From Flavobacterium omnivorum (GTDB lineage: Bacteria > Bacteroidota > Bacteroidia > Flavobacteriales > Flavobacteriaceae): DNA of 64,000 bases. Below, one piece after another: positions 16,165 through 25,446 of the stretch (position 1 is the stretch's first letter; the number at the start of each line of letters is the position of its first letter). Under the pieces are notes generated by a model, which saw nothing but the letters and a program-made list of their open reading frames with translations, was not told the DNA's origin and made no database searches. The DNA is taken from assembly GCF_900099915.1 (NCBI RefSeq), contig NZ_FNDB01000013.1, forward strand, positions 10,929 to 74,928, given 5' to 3'. Made by a program: the position numbers and the translations under genes.

Positions 16165-18582
16165 CTATTTTTTACTTGCATAATAACTACTCATGAGCGT
16201 TACAAAACTTACAATTGTGATCGTGCTTAAAGGCATTATAATTGCCGCAACTAAAGGCAATAAGTTTCCAGTAATAGCAAATGCTAATCCCACTAAATTG
16301 TATAATAATGAAAGGGTAAAACTCATTTTGATGGTTGTTATGGAGTTCTTGGATAACTTCAAAAAATAGTTTAATTTTTGAAATTCATTCGCATCCAAAA
16401 TTGCATCACAGGCTGGCGAAAAAACATTCACGTTTTCAGAAATAGAAATCCCTACGTTACTTTGTGCCAGAGCTCCAGCATCATTCAATCCATCGCCCAC
16501 CATCATTACGTTATTCCCATTATCTTGCAAATTCTTAATAAATTCTAATTTTTGTTCTGGTTTTTGATTGAAAATTAATTCCGTGCCTTTCGGCAAAAGC
16601 TGCTCCAGAGTGGCTCGTTCGCCTTCATTATCACCAGACAAAACCTTAATTTGGTAGCTACCACTTAAGTTCTTAAAAAGAGAGGCGAGTCCTTCTCTGT
16701 ACTGATTATTGAAAATAAATTTCCCGTAATAAACTCCATTAATCTTAATATGAACCGACGTTTGTTGCAGCTTATTTTCTTCGATTTTTTCGACAAAAGC
16801 AGCAGAACCAATTTGAATTTGGTGACCAAAAATATGAGCTTCCATTCCTTTGCCTGTAATTTCTTCAAAAGCATCCACGCGCCACTTTTTAGCATCATTT
16901 GCTGATTTATTCGGCAAAATTAAAATTGGTAAATAATCATATAACATTCTGCTTAACGGATGATTTGAAGCTCTCAACACGTTTTTTATCAGTAGCAAGT
17001 GTTCGTCGGAAAGTATTTCTCCCTCATACGAAATGTTCGATTTTTTATTAGTTGTAATTGTTCCTGTTTTATCAAAAACGATCGTATCGACTTTAGCTAA
17101 TTGTTCAATCACCAAAGCATTTTTGAGATAAAATTTCTGTTTGCCTAAAATCCGTAAGACATTACCAAAAGTAAAAGGCGCCGTTAATGCCAATGCGCAG
17201 GGACACGCAACAATAAGTACTGCCGTAAAAACATTAAAAGCGATATTCGCATCTATGAAAATCCAATATCCAAATCCTGAAAAGGCAATTAACAGTAGAA
17301 TTGGAGTAAAATAACGAGAGATTCTATCAGTAATTGTCTTGTGTTTCTGTATGACATTTTTTTGAAAAACAGCATTACTCCATAATTGTGTCAAGTAACT
17401 TTGAGAAACTGAATGCAGCACTTCCATTTCAATGACTTTCCCTATTTGTTTTCCTCCTGCAAACACTTTATCTCCTGATTTTTTAGTTATTGGAATGGCT
17501 TCTCCAGTGACAAAACTGTAATCAATTTCCGCTTTTTCTGAAATTAAAATACCATCAACTGGAATTAGCTCTTGGTTTCTAATTAACAATCTATCCCCTT
17601 TTTCTACCTCATAAATAGGAACACTTTCTTCTAAAGAATCCGAATTAATTTTAGTGATAGCAATAGGGAAATAGGATTTAAAATCTCTTTCAAAACTCAA
17701 GAAACTGTATGTTTTTATTTGGAACATTTTTCCCAAAAGCATAAAGAAAATTAAACCAGTTAAGCTGTCGAAAAAACCAGAGCCATAATCCATAACAATA
17801 TCAAACGTACTGCGCACAAACATCACAACAATTCCTAAAGCAATAGGGATATCGATATTCAGCATTTTAGATTTAATACTTTTAAAAGCAGAAACATAAT
17901 ATCCACTGGCGGAGTAAAAGAAACTTGGTAGCGCCAAAGCAAAAATCAACCATCTAAAAAAACCACGGTATTGATCCAGCCAATATTCTTTAACTTCAAA
18001 GTATTCCGGAAAGGAAAGTAACATGATATTCCCAAAACAAAAAAAAGCAACGCCTAATTTATATGTTAAACTTCTATCAACGTTACTAGTACCTGTTTCA
18101 TAATTTTCTAAACTAATATAAGGTTCATATCCAATGGAACACAACAAATAAACAATAATTTTGATGGAAACTTCCTCCGGGTTGTAGGTGATTCGAACCT
18201 TCTTTTCAGGAAAATTAACTTGAGAAGAACTTATTCCTTTTTGAAGACGCTGTAAATTTTCCAAAATCCAAATACACGAGCTGCAATGAATATGTGGAAT
18301 GTTAAGTGAAATAATAGCGGTTGAATTCTCTTTGAATTCCAAAAGTTTGGATACAATGCTCTCATTGTCTAAAAAATCATATTTACCATTAATATCTTGC
18401 GGGGTTGCTCCAGGGGATTTTTCAAAATCATAATAACACGTCAAATCATTCAGACTAAAAATCTCGTACACCGTTTTACAACCGTTGCAACAAAATTTCT
18501 GTTCATCAAAAATTATTTCTTCTGCTTTTACAATATTTAATCCACAATGGAAACAGTTTTGTGTGTCCATAACTTTGCTCAT
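16165..18582 (-). CDS. ccoI: Copper-exporting P-type ATPase of cbb3 assembly (CcoI/FixI type)
   Basis: Metal-transporting P1B ATPase, 805 residues. The N-terminus has a cysteine-rich metal-binding segment (Cys10, 13, 31, 32, 35), then a heavy-metal-associated domain with Cys100-x-x-Cys103. Eight membrane helices are expected; the ion path motif CPC is at 460-462, the phosphorylated Asp at 504 (FDKTGTIT), TGE at 359-361 and GDGLND near 700. In cbb3 clusters this enzyme supplies copper for the oxidase. The 117-bp gap to ccoS contains a separate promoter, so it is probably its own transcript, started from the shared Fnr-type region at 18594-18655. Confidence 0.93.
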   Translation of the reverse strand: MSKVMDTQNCFHCGLNIVKAEEIIFDEQKFCCNGCKTVYEIFSLNDLTCYYDFEKSPGATPQDINGKYDFLDNESIVSKLLEFKENSTAIISLNIPHIHCSSCIWILENLQRLQKGISSSQVNFPEKKVRITYNPEEVSIKIIVYLLCSIGYEPYISLENYETGTSNVDRSLTYKLGVAFFCFGNIMLLSFPEYFEVKEYWLDQYRGFFRWLIFALALPSFFYSASGYYVSAFKSIKSKMLNIDIPIALGIVVMFVRSTFDIVMDYGSGFFDSLTGLIFFMLLGKMFQIKTYSFLSFERDFKSYFPIAITKINSDSLEESVPIYEVEKGDRLLIRNQELIPVDGILISEKAEIDYSFVTGEAIPITKKSGDKVFAGGKQIGKVIEMEVLHSVSQSYLTQLWSNAVFQKNVIQKHKTITDRISRYFTPILLLIAFSGFGYWIFIDANIAFNVFTAVLIVACPCALALTAPFTFGNVLRILGKQKFYLKNALVIEQLAKVDTIVFDKTGTITTNKKSNISYEGEILSDEHLLLIKNVLRASNHPLSRMLYDYLPILILPNKSANDAKKWRVDAFEEITGKGMEAHIFGHQIQIGSAAFVEKIEENKLQQTSVHIKINGVYYGKFIFNNQYREGLASLFKNLSGSYQIKVLSGDNEGERATLEQLLPKGTELIFNQKPEQKLEFIKNLQDNGNNVMMVGDGLNDAGALAQSNVGISISENVNVFSPACDAILDANEFQKLNYFLKLSKNSITTIKMSFTLSLLYNLVGLAFAITGNLLPLVAAIIMPLSTITIVSFVTLMSSYYASKK

Positions 18583-18593
18583 TTTACCTACAA

Positions 18594-18655
18594 CAAAGAA
18601 CCTAAACGATTGTTAATTAAAACATGACATTTATCATATTAAAGACTTACTTTTG
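18594..18655. promoter_or_regulatory. Divergent ccoI / fnr-type regulator control region with Fnr-like site
   Basis: ATGACA-TT-TATCAT at 18624-18637 is a one-mismatch version of the palindromes at hemN and ccoS. Towards ccoI, GTTCTTTG (18601-18594, minus; TA replaced by GT) lies 36.5 bp from the centre, the same geometry as the other two sites. Towards the regulator gene, TACTTTTG (18648-18655) is a perfect -7 box, but the centre is only 24.5 bp from its end, so bound protein would cover the -33 region there. Confidence 0.65.
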
Positions 18656-18678
18656 AATAACCCAAAATAATCAATATT

Positions 18679-19359
18679 ATGAGCAAATGTGAACAATGCA
18701 TTGTCAGAGAATTTAGCTCACTAAAAGCACTTACAAAAGAAGAACTACTAAGACTTTCCGACTGCAAAACATCACATATAATTAAGAAAGGGGAAGTTAT
18801 ATTTGAAGAAGGAGAAAATGTAAATGGTATTTATTGCATCAAAGACGGCATTTGTAAACTGACAAAACTTAGCGCAAATGGGAAAGATCATATCGTAAAA
18901 TTAGTTACAAAAGGAGAATTATTAGGTCAACGCTCCATGATTAGTGATGAACCTGTCAATTTAAGTGCGGTTGCGCTTGAAGACATGCACGTTTGTTTTA
19001 TTCCAAAGGCTGACGTGATGGGATACTTTGATCAGAACAATCAGTTTTCCATGAATGTCATGAAAACGATTTGTGGTGATCTAAAAGAAGCCGATGATCA
19101 CATGGTTAATTTAGCACAGAAAACCGTCAAAGAAAGATTAGCTGAAACACTTCTTTATTTACATGATACTTTTGGAAAAAACGAAGATGAATCACTAAAA
19201 GTTCAACTTTCCAGAGACGAATTGGCTAGTATTATTGGCACTGCTACTGAAAGCTGTATCCGTTTATTATCTGATTTTAAAAAATCAGGTTTAATTGAAT
19301 TAACAGGTAAAAAAATTGTTTTTAAAGATATCAATGCGCTAAAAAAATTAGCAGATTAA
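18679..19359 (+). CDS. Crp/Fnr family regulator, probable oxygen sensor
   Basis: Transcription factor of 226 residues. An N-terminal cyclic-nucleotide-binding-like barrel (about 20-140) precedes a winged helix-turn-helix (about 150-215; SRDELASIIGTATESCIRLL). The N-terminus has Cys4-x-x-Cys7 and Cys29, resembling the cysteine ligands of Fnr; a fourth ligand is likely among internal cysteines (YCIKDGIC). In the recognition helix Glu and Arg are kept as in Fnr/Crp, which fits TGA half-sites. Divergent from ccoI and close to three Fnr-like sites, it is the obvious regulator of the cbb3 and hemN genes. Cluster binding is inferred. Confidence 0.88.
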   Translation: MSKCEQCIVREFSSLKALTKEELLRLSDCKTSHIIKKGEVIFEEGENVNGIYCIKDGICKLTKLSANGKDHIVKLVTKGELLGQRSMISDEPVNLSAVALEDMHVCFIPKADVMGYFDQNNQFSMNVMKTICGDLKEADDHMVNLAQKTVKERLAETLLYLHDTFGKNEDESLKVQLSRDELASIIGTATESCIRLLSDFKKSGLIELTGKKIVFKDINALKKLAD

Positions 19360-19370
19360 CTCAATCTGCT
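19350..19370. terminator. Hairpin between the regulator and permease genes
   Basis: AGCAGATT and AATCTGCT form an 8-bp stem with a five-base loop overlapping the stop codon of the regulator gene. It lies between convergent genes; the T-run is poor, so termination is only likely. Confidence 0.45.
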
Positions 19371-20819
19371 TTACTCTTTCTTATTCATTACAAAATAATA
19401 CACTGGAATTCCAAGCGCCACAATACACAAACCTAATCCCGTATTAAACGTATCATAAATCAATAAAGTCAAGCAAATTGCCGAGGTCACTATAATATAA
19501 ATCGCTGGTACAAGTGGATATCCAAACGCTTTATACGGTCTTTCTGCATTTGGTTCTTTTACCCTTAGAATAAAAACACCCAAAATCGTTAGGATATAAA
19601 ATAACAAAGATGCAAAAGTAGCATACGTTAGTAAATCCCCAAATTTTCCCGAAACGCACAATACACAAGCCCAAATGCATTGCACCCACAAGGCCTTAGC
19701 CGGAACCTGATTTTTATTCAGTTCAGTGGCTTGTTTAAAAAATAATCCATCTTTTGCCATAGCAAAAAACAATCTTCCTCCCGAAAGAATCAATCCACTA
19801 TTACAGCCAAAAGTAGAAACCATAATAAGTGCCGCCATTACAAAAACGCCTATGTTGCCCATAATCATACTTGCTGCAGCCGCTCCTACTCTATCGTTAC
19901 TAGCAAACATAATTCCACTACTACTGATATCCCCTGCGACTGGAATTCCTTGAAGCGGTAATAAGGCCAAGTATGCCAAGTTTGCCAAAACATAAATAAC
20001 AGTCACAATCAGGGTTCCAAGAAACAAACTTCGAGGAATATTCTTTTTTGGTTCTTTAATTTCACCTGCAATAAAAGTCACGTTATTCCATGCATCACTA
20101 GAAAATAATGAGTTGATAATCGTTGCTCCTGCAGCGCCTAAAATTGCCATTCCTACTAATTTTGTAACCGTAATTGTTCCGTCAGGATTTACAACCGTTT
20201 TACTGGCTTCCCACATATTTGCAAAATTATTAGACAAAACATCCGTTTGTAAACCAACATACAATCCTAAAATTATTAAAGCGAATAGCGCAATCAATTT
20301 AGCCGAGGTAAAAATCAATTGAACCTTTTTTCCGCTTTCAACTCCTTTGGTATTGATATAAGTTAGCAGAATTATACTAAAAATAGCTAATACTTTTTGG
20401 TACGAAAAAACAAAACCAGTACCAACCGTAAAAAGGGTCTGATCTAAAACAGGAAAGAAGATAGCAGCATAATTCGCAAAGGTAACCGCAATGGCGGCTA
20501 TAACACCCGTTTGAATCACCGTAAAAACAGTCCAACCATAAAGAAACGAAATTAGCCTTCCATAGGCACGTTGAATGTACACAAATTGTCCGCCAGCATT
20601 AGGCATCATTCCTGCCAATTCGCCATAACTTAAAGCTGCGGCAACGGTAATCAAACCGGTTACAATCCAAATCACTAATAACCAACCGGCAGAACCAATA
20701 TCTCTTGCCATTGCGGAGGTAACAATAAAAATCCCAGATCCTATCATCGAACCGGCAACTAAGCTGGTGGCATCTATTAATCCTAAAGAACGTTTTAACT
20801 CGGTTTTATTTTCTGACAT
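19371..20819 (-). CDS. APC-family amino acid permease
   Basis: Cytoplasmic-membrane transporter of 482 residues with 12 hydrophobic helices. The N-terminus has the family signature SLVAGSMIGSGIFIV (about 17-31), the unwound helix 1 that binds substrate, followed by GWLLVIWIVTGLITVAAALSYGELAGMMPNAGGQ split over helices 1-2. FSSDAWNNVTFIAGEIKEPKKN near residue 240 is the conserved loop before helix 7, and GRLFFAMAKDGLFF near 353 is also typical. The substrate cannot be told from sequence; LAT or cationic amino acid type are both possible. It is a single gene convergent with the regulator. Confidence 0.88.
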   Translation of the reverse strand: MSENKTELKRSLGLIDATSLVAGSMIGSGIFIVTSAMARDIGSAGWLLVIWIVTGLITVAAALSYGELAGMMPNAGGQFVYIQRAYGRLISFLYGWTVFTVIQTGVIAAIAVTFANYAAIFFPVLDQTLFTVGTGFVFSYQKVLAIFSIILLTYINTKGVESGKKVQLIFTSAKLIALFALIILGLYVGLQTDVLSNNFANMWEASKTVVNPDGTITVTKLVGMAILGAAGATIINSLFSSDAWNNVTFIAGEIKEPKKNIPRSLFLGTLIVTVIYVLANLAYLALLPLQGIPVAGDISSSGIMFASNDRVGAAAASMIMGNIGVFVMAALIMVSTFGCNSGLILSGGRLFFAMAKDGLFFKQATELNKNQVPAKALWVQCIWACVLCVSGKFGDLLTYATFASLLFYILTILGVFILRVKEPNAERPYKAFGYPLVPAIYIIVTSAICLTLLIYDTFNTGLGLCIVALGIPVYYFVMNKKE

Positions 20820-20867
20820 TGGTAAATTTAATTATTTAAAACTGAACACTAATCCCGAAGTACCGAG

Positions 20868-20898
20868 ACTGAACACTGAATACTGACCACTGAATACT
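20868..20898. repeat. Tandem 7-bp repeat (ACTGAAY type)
   Basis: Four consecutive heptamers ACTGAAC-ACTGAAT-ACTGACC-ACTGAAT lie in the 182-bp gap between the permease and mazG. The same gap holds a 14-bp direct repeat GCTTCTTCCCAAAA at 20910-20923 and 20979-20992. No gene is seen in the gap. Confidence 0.75.
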
Positions 20899-21001
20899 AC
20901 AACTTCTTAGCTTCTTCCCAAAATTGAGTTATTTGGAAATCATAGATTTCCAATTCCTATTTATTAGGAAGACGCTTCGCTTCTTCCCAAAAAAGAGCCA
21001 T

Positions 21002-21739
21002 TTAAACAAGAGTCATGTCCATTAGGGGTTTTCCTAATTCGCCTGCTTTGCTTTCTAGATATTGAAAGCGTTTGATGAATTTTTTATTAGTACGTTCCAA
21101 TGCATCTTCGGGATTTACATTCAGAAATCGGGCGTAGTTAATCATCGAAAATAAAACATCTCCAAATTCGGCTTCAATTTTATCCTGATCACCTGCTTCA
21201 ACCTCAACTTGCAATTCTTCCAATTCTTCCTGCACTTTGTCCCAAACCTGATGCGATTCCTCCCAATCAAATCCAACACCTTTTACTTTATCTTGAATTC
21301 TACTTGCTTTCACTAAAGCTGGCAAACTTCTTGGAACACCTTCTAAAACCGATTTTTTACCTTCTTTAAGTTTAAGTTTTTCCCAATTTTGTTTGACTTC
21401 TTCTTCATCTTTTACTACGACATCACCGTAAATATGCGGATGACGGTGAATAAGTTTGTCACAAATTTCATTGCAAACATCGGCCATGTCAAAATCATTG
21501 GTTTCACTTCCAATTTTAGCATAAAAAACAATATGCAATAGCAAATCACCTAATTCTTTCTTTACCTCGATCAAATCATTATCTAAAATCGCATCTCCTA
21601 GTTCATACGTCTCTTCAATAGTTAAATGGCGTAAGCTTTGCATGGTTTGCTTTTTGTCCCAAGGACATTTTTCACGCAATTCATCCATAATATCTAGCAA
21701 TCTCTCGAAAGCTTGCAGTTGATTTTGTCTTGAATTCAT
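21002..21739 (-). CDS. mazG: Nucleoside triphosphate pyrophosphohydrolase MazG
   Basis: Enzyme of 245 residues that hydrolyses non-canonical or excess NTPs to NMPs plus pyrophosphate. The first MazG domain (about 10-115) has CPWDKKQTMQSLRHLTIEE and the metal-binding pattern ELGDLLLH; the second (about 165-235) has EAEFGDVLFSMINYAR. Two domains and the CPWD motif identify the housekeeping form. It is downstream of the DUF5606 and def genes on the same strand, but a terminator at 21759-21798 separates it from them. Confidence 0.95.
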   Translation of the reverse strand: MNSRQNQLQAFERLLDIMDELREKCPWDKKQTMQSLRHLTIEETYELGDAILDNDLIEVKKELGDLLLHIVFYAKIGSETNDFDMADVCNEICDKLIHRHPHIYGDVVVKDEEEVKQNWEKLKLKEGKKSVLEGVPRSLPALVKASRIQDKVKGVGFDWEESHQVWDKVQEELEELQVEVEAGDQDKIEAEFGDVLFSMINYARFLNVNPEDALERTNKKFIKRFQYLESKAGELGKPLMDMTLV

Positions 21740-21758
21740 CAGAAATTGTTTTTGGTAA

Positions 21759-21798
21759 AAATAAAAAAATCCTGTTCAGAAAATAGCTGAACAGGATT
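21759..21798 (-). terminator. Rho-independent terminator after the DUF5606 gene
   Basis: A 12-bp perfect stem (AATCCTGTTCAG with CTGAACAGGATT), 7-base loop, followed on the minus strand by a long run of Ts; 21 bp after the DUF5606 stop and before mazG. Confidence 0.85.
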
Positions 21799-21819
21799 AA
21801 ATATTATTGTAGTGTAAAA

Positions 21820-22302
21820 TTACTCTTTTTTTGCTTTTTTAGCAGGAGCTTTTACTTCTGCAGTTACAGCTTCTTCTGAGCTACTAACCACCTCTTCTGC
21901 AACAGCAGGAGTTGGTTCAGCAACAACAACTAGTCCTTTTGCCTGCAGCATATTGTACCAGTTTAAAACTTTCTTGATGTCTGATGGATAAACTCTTTCT
22001 TCATCATAATCAGGCAAAATTTCTTTAAAATACGCGGTTAATTTCGCATTATCCTCCTTGTGAGACAGTGCAGGACCTTTGCTTTCTTTATCTGCAATTT
22101 TCTGCATAATTTCAGCTAATGGTTTTTCACCCTCATACGTATAAATTGAGATTTCCGACAGTAAGCTTACATTACTTTTTAAATTTACTGTGATTTTTTT
22201 ACCATCAACTAATGACTCGGCTACAAATCCTGTTCGCGTTTGTACTTGCAATACATATAAACCCGGTTTCCCTGAGATGGCTAATATTTTTTCTAAATTC
22301 AT
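21820..22302 (-). CDS. DUF5606 domain protein
   Basis: Conserved flavobacterial protein of 160 residues. The first 50 residues (MNLEKILAISGKPGLYVL and following) form a small beta-rich domain; the middle (90-125) is helical with LPDYDEERVYPSDIKKVLNWY; the C-terminal 40 residues are low complexity, rich in Ala, Glu, Val and Lys. Known as DUF5606, its function is unknown. It is 89 bp downstream of def on the same strand and probably co-transcribed with it, an arrangement common in related genomes. Confidence 0.85.
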   Translation of the reverse strand: MNLEKILAISGKPGLYVLQVQTRTGFVAESLVDGKKITVNLKSNVSLLSEISIYTYEGEKPLAEIMQKIADKESKGPALSHKEDNAKLTAYFKEILPDYDEERVYPSDIKKVLNWYNMLQAKGLVVVAEPTPAVAEEVVSSSEEAVTAEVKAPAKKAKKE

Positions 22303-22391
22303 GTTTTTTGTAATTATTATTAAGAATTTGACTTACTATTTTTTCTGTTTTAAACCAAAAATCATACCAAGAGAAGCTATATAGTGTGTTT

Positions 22392-22979
22392 TTATCTTCC
22401 TTTTTTGGCAAAAAATTTCATTCGGTAATCTTGGAACGTTTTTCCCTCTAAGATATTTTTTAATTTCTTTTGAATCAATCGTTTTTTTAGCGACGATATC
22501 TTATCGGTAAATAAAATGCCTTCAATATGATCGTATTCATGTTGTATCACTCTAGCAATTAACCCGTCAAAAACTTCGGTTTTCATTACAAAATCCTCTT
22601 CACAATATTCAATTGTTATCGTTGGATTTCTAGATACATCTTCACGCACATCGGGAATACTCAAGCAGCCTTCATTAAAACTCCATTCTTCACCTTCCTC
22701 TTTTATCATTTTTGCATTAATAAACGTTTTTTTGAAACCTTTAAGTTCTTTTTGTTCCGCGTCTTCTAATTCTTCATCATCACTAAAAGGAGTGGTATCA
22801 ATTACAAATAAACGAAGCGCTAATCCTACTTGTGGCGCAGCAAGTCCAACACCATAAGCATTATACATTGTTTCGTACATGTTATCAATCGTTTCTTTCA
22901 AATTTTGATGTTCCTTTGAAACAACTTCTCCTGTCTTTCTTAAAACTGGATCGCCATATCCTATAATTGGTAAAATCAT
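22392..22979 (-). CDS. def: Peptide deformylase
   Basis: Metalloenzyme of 195 residues that removes the formyl group from the first Met of new proteins. All three motifs are present: GVGLAAPQVG (about 43-52), EGCLSIPDVR (about 103-112) with the metal-binding Cys, and QHEYDHIEG (about 145-153) with two metal-binding His and the catalytic Glu. An acidic insertion (DDEELEDAEQKELKG) near residue 73 is usual for Bacteroidota. A -7 box TATTTTTG (23046-23039, minus) lies about 60 bp upstream. Confidence 0.97.
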   Translation of the reverse strand: MILPIIGYGDPVLRKTGEVVSKEHQNLKETIDNMYETMYNAYGVGLAAPQVGLALRLFVIDTTPFSDDEELEDAEQKELKGFKKTFINAKMIKEEGEEWSFNEGCLSIPDVREDVSRNPTITIEYCEEDFVMKTEVFDGLIARVIQHEYDHIEGILFTDKISSLKKRLIQKKLKNILEGKTFQDYRMKFFAKKGR

Positions 22980-23127
22980 CGTGTCGTATTAAAAATTATC
23001 TTCTGAAATTGGAATATTTTCCCATTTGATTCAGTTTGCAAAAATAGTAAAAAAATAGACAATGAATAATCCTCCGTAAATAATTAGCTAATATTTACAA
23101 TTTAAGTCAAAAGACATCCGTTTATCC

Positions 23128-23157
23128 TTTGTATAATTCATACAAATCTTACCTTTG
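23128..23157 (+). promoter_or_regulatory. Promoter of the FUSC-family gene
   Basis: TTTG (23128-23131), 18-base spacer, TACCTTTG (23150-23157). It overlaps an upstream in-frame TTG at 23155 and therefore decides the start codon in favour of the ATG at 23173. Confidence 0.75.
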
Positions 23158-23172
23158 CTTGTATACGATTAT

Positions 23173-25383
23173 ATGTTTTACAAAATACGAAAATTTGCCG
23201 ACAGCACTTATTTTACCAATGCTATAAAAGTTACTTTAGCGGCAGTCATTCCTGTTGTCGTATTTTCGTATCTAGGTAAATTTGAGATGGGTTTCGCTAT
23301 GGCTCTTGGTGCATTTTTTACTTACCCTAGTGATATCCCAAGTAGTTTAAAACACAAAATAAATGGCATTCTTGTCACCGCTTTGCTGGTATCCGGTATT
23401 AATCTCCTAGTTAATATTGTTTATCCTTTATCGTGGATTTTTTATCCTTTTTTAGCTTTATTGATTTTCCTGATATCGATGATATCCGTTTATGGTCAGC
23501 GCGCCACTATGGTTTCTTTCTCTTGCCTGATTTCTGTGTCATTGGCCTTTGCCAGCATCAACTCGGGCTGGACAATGGTAGTGCATTCAGGTTTAATTCT
23601 TGCCGGTAGTTTATTTTACCTTTTAATTTCCCTTATTTTTCATTATGTAAGACCACATCGTTATATCGAATTACAAATTGCTGATTGTATAAAACTAACT
23701 GCTAAATACTTAAAACTGCGGGGTGATTTGTGGACTGTAAATGCTGATAAAAAATCGATAATAGAAAAGCAATTGCATCTTCAGGTCGAACTAAATGCCA
23801 TTCATCAAAACATAAGGGAAGTTCTCATTAGTAATCATACTACTTCTGGCTCTTCTAATCAAAATCGTAAAATGCTTTTGGTTTTTATTTCATTGGTTGA
23901 AATTCTTGAACTCGCTTTATCCACGGCATTCGATCATGATAAATTGCATCAAAAATTTGATGATCATCCAAATGTTTTATTAAGCTATCAACGTTTAGCT
24001 TACAACTTGGCAGCAAGTTTAAAGCAATTATCCAAAAGTGTTAAAAAACACACGAAGTATTTTTCAAAAAATACGTTGTTGCGTGATTTGAATTCTTTGC
24101 AACTGGCCATTGCAGATTATGAAAATGATTTAAAAAAAAACACTGCCTCTGAGGGTGTTTTTATGTTAACAACCATGTTACAATATGCTGATAAACAAGT
24201 AGAAAAAATAAAAATTGTAGAACGTGCCTTCACGCTTAATTTTAACTCACAGGATTTGAAAGGCCTTGATAAGGATTTAGAGAAATTTCTAACACCTCAG
24301 TATTATCCGTTGATTACACTAACCGAAAACTTTAGTTTTTCATCAACAATTTTCAGACATTCGTTGCGGTTAACAATAACATTGATGGTAGGTTTTATTG
24401 TTGGAAAATTTTTACCGTTTCACAATGTATATTGGATTTTACTAACCATAATTGTAATTATGAGACCCGGTTATGGCTTAACAAAAGCCCGTTCTTTGCA
24501 TCGAATAATGGGCACTTTTTTTGGAGGATTAATAGCTTTTGGGATTCTTTTTGTCGTCAAAGATATAAGTGTAATTAGTATTCTTTCCATAATTTGTATG
24601 CTATTAGGATTCTCTTTTACTCAAATAAATTATAAGGTAAGTGCAACTTTTATAACCATGTATGTTGTCTTTATTTATGGAATAATCACCCCAAACAGAG
24701 GCGATTTAGTGCAGTACCGCATATTAGATACCGTTGTAGGAGCTGTATTAGCTTTTTTAGCAACTCACTTCTTATGGCCTTCCTGGGAGTTTTTAAACGT
24801 ACCTGTTTATTTAGAAAAGGCGATCAAAGCGAATCAAGATTATCTAAAAGAAATTTCTATTTTTTACAATAAAAAAGGTAGTATTTCTACTTCCTATCGT
24901 TTAGCAAGAAAAAATGCATTCATCGAAATTGGGAATTTGATGGCTTCGTTTCAAAGAATGGTACAAGAACCTAAATCCAAACAAAAACAATTGCCACAAG
25001 TTTATAAACTAGCAGTTTTAAATCACTCGCTACTATCCTCTTTAGCTTCTTTAGGCACTTACATTCAATCCCATAAAACCACGAGCGCTTCTGAAGCGTT
25101 TAATGTAGTAGTTGATACTGTTCTTAAAAACCTAGACAATGCCATTTCATTACTGAAAGACAACCACAACCTACAAGAAAACCTTCCAAAAGAAGATTTA
25201 GCGTTGCGCTTTACAGAGCTGAAAAACATCAGGGAAAAGGAGTTAAAAGAAGGATTTCCTATTGATGAAGAAGCATTCCAACTGAAAATGCAGGAAGCTC
25301 AATTGGTAATAGAACAATTAATCTGGTTGACTAATTTGTCTGAAAATATTTTAAAAACTACAAAAATACTAAAGGATTCATAA
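23173..25383 (+). CDS. FUSC/YccS-type inner membrane protein
   Basis: Membrane protein of 736 residues with two blocks of about five transmembrane helices (about residues 15-150 and 395-520), each followed by a cytoplasmic helical domain. This is the layout of the YccS/FUSC family, related to aromatic acid exporter AaeB. Motifs such as MRPGYGLTKARSLHRIMGT (about 432-450) before helix 2 of the second block are typical. Substrate unknown. The ATG at 23173 is preferred to an upstream TTG at 23155, which lies within the -7 box. It ends at a terminator shared with the convergent mqo. Confidence 0.87.
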   Translation: MFYKIRKFADSTYFTNAIKVTLAAVIPVVVFSYLGKFEMGFAMALGAFFTYPSDIPSSLKHKINGILVTALLVSGINLLVNIVYPLSWIFYPFLALLIFLISMISVYGQRATMVSFSCLISVSLAFASINSGWTMVVHSGLILAGSLFYLLISLIFHYVRPHRYIELQIADCIKLTAKYLKLRGDLWTVNADKKSIIEKQLHLQVELNAIHQNIREVLISNHTTSGSSNQNRKMLLVFISLVEILELALSTAFDHDKLHQKFDDHPNVLLSYQRLAYNLAASLKQLSKSVKKHTKYFSKNTLLRDLNSLQLAIADYENDLKKNTASEGVFMLTTMLQYADKQVEKIKIVERAFTLNFNSQDLKGLDKDLEKFLTPQYYPLITLTENFSFSSTIFRHSLRLTITLMVGFIVGKFLPFHNVYWILLTIIVIMRPGYGLTKARSLHRIMGTFFGGLIAFGILFVVKDISVISILSIICMLLGFSFTQINYKVSATFITMYVVFIYGIITPNRGDLVQYRILDTVVGAVLAFLATHFLWPSWEFLNVPVYLEKAIKANQDYLKEISIFYNKKGSISTSYRLARKNAFIEIGNLMASFQRMVQEPKSKQKQLPQVYKLAVLNHSLLSSLASLGTYIQSHKTTSASEAFNVVVDTVLKNLDNAISLLKDNHNLQENLPKEDLALRFTELKNIREKELKEGFPIDEEAFQLKMQEAQLVIEQLIWLTNLSENILKTTKILKDS

Positions 25384-25385
25384 CG

Positions 25386-25434
25386 AAAAAGGCGCTGAAA
25401 GTAGATAAAATCTAAAATTCAACGCCTTTTATTT
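25386..25434. terminator. Terminator between the FUSC gene and mqo
   Basis: AAAAAGGCG-(C)TGAA at 25386 pairs with TTCAA-CGCCTTTT ending at 25430, with an 18-base loop and T-rich or A-rich flanks on both strands, between convergent genes. Confidence 0.65.
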
Positions 25435-25446
25435 ATGTGTGAATTT

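Noticed and set aside
21002..21739. mazG as part of a toxin-antitoxin system
   Set aside because: The two-domain protein with the CPWD motif is the housekeeping pyrophosphohydrolase, and no mazE or mazF is adjacent.
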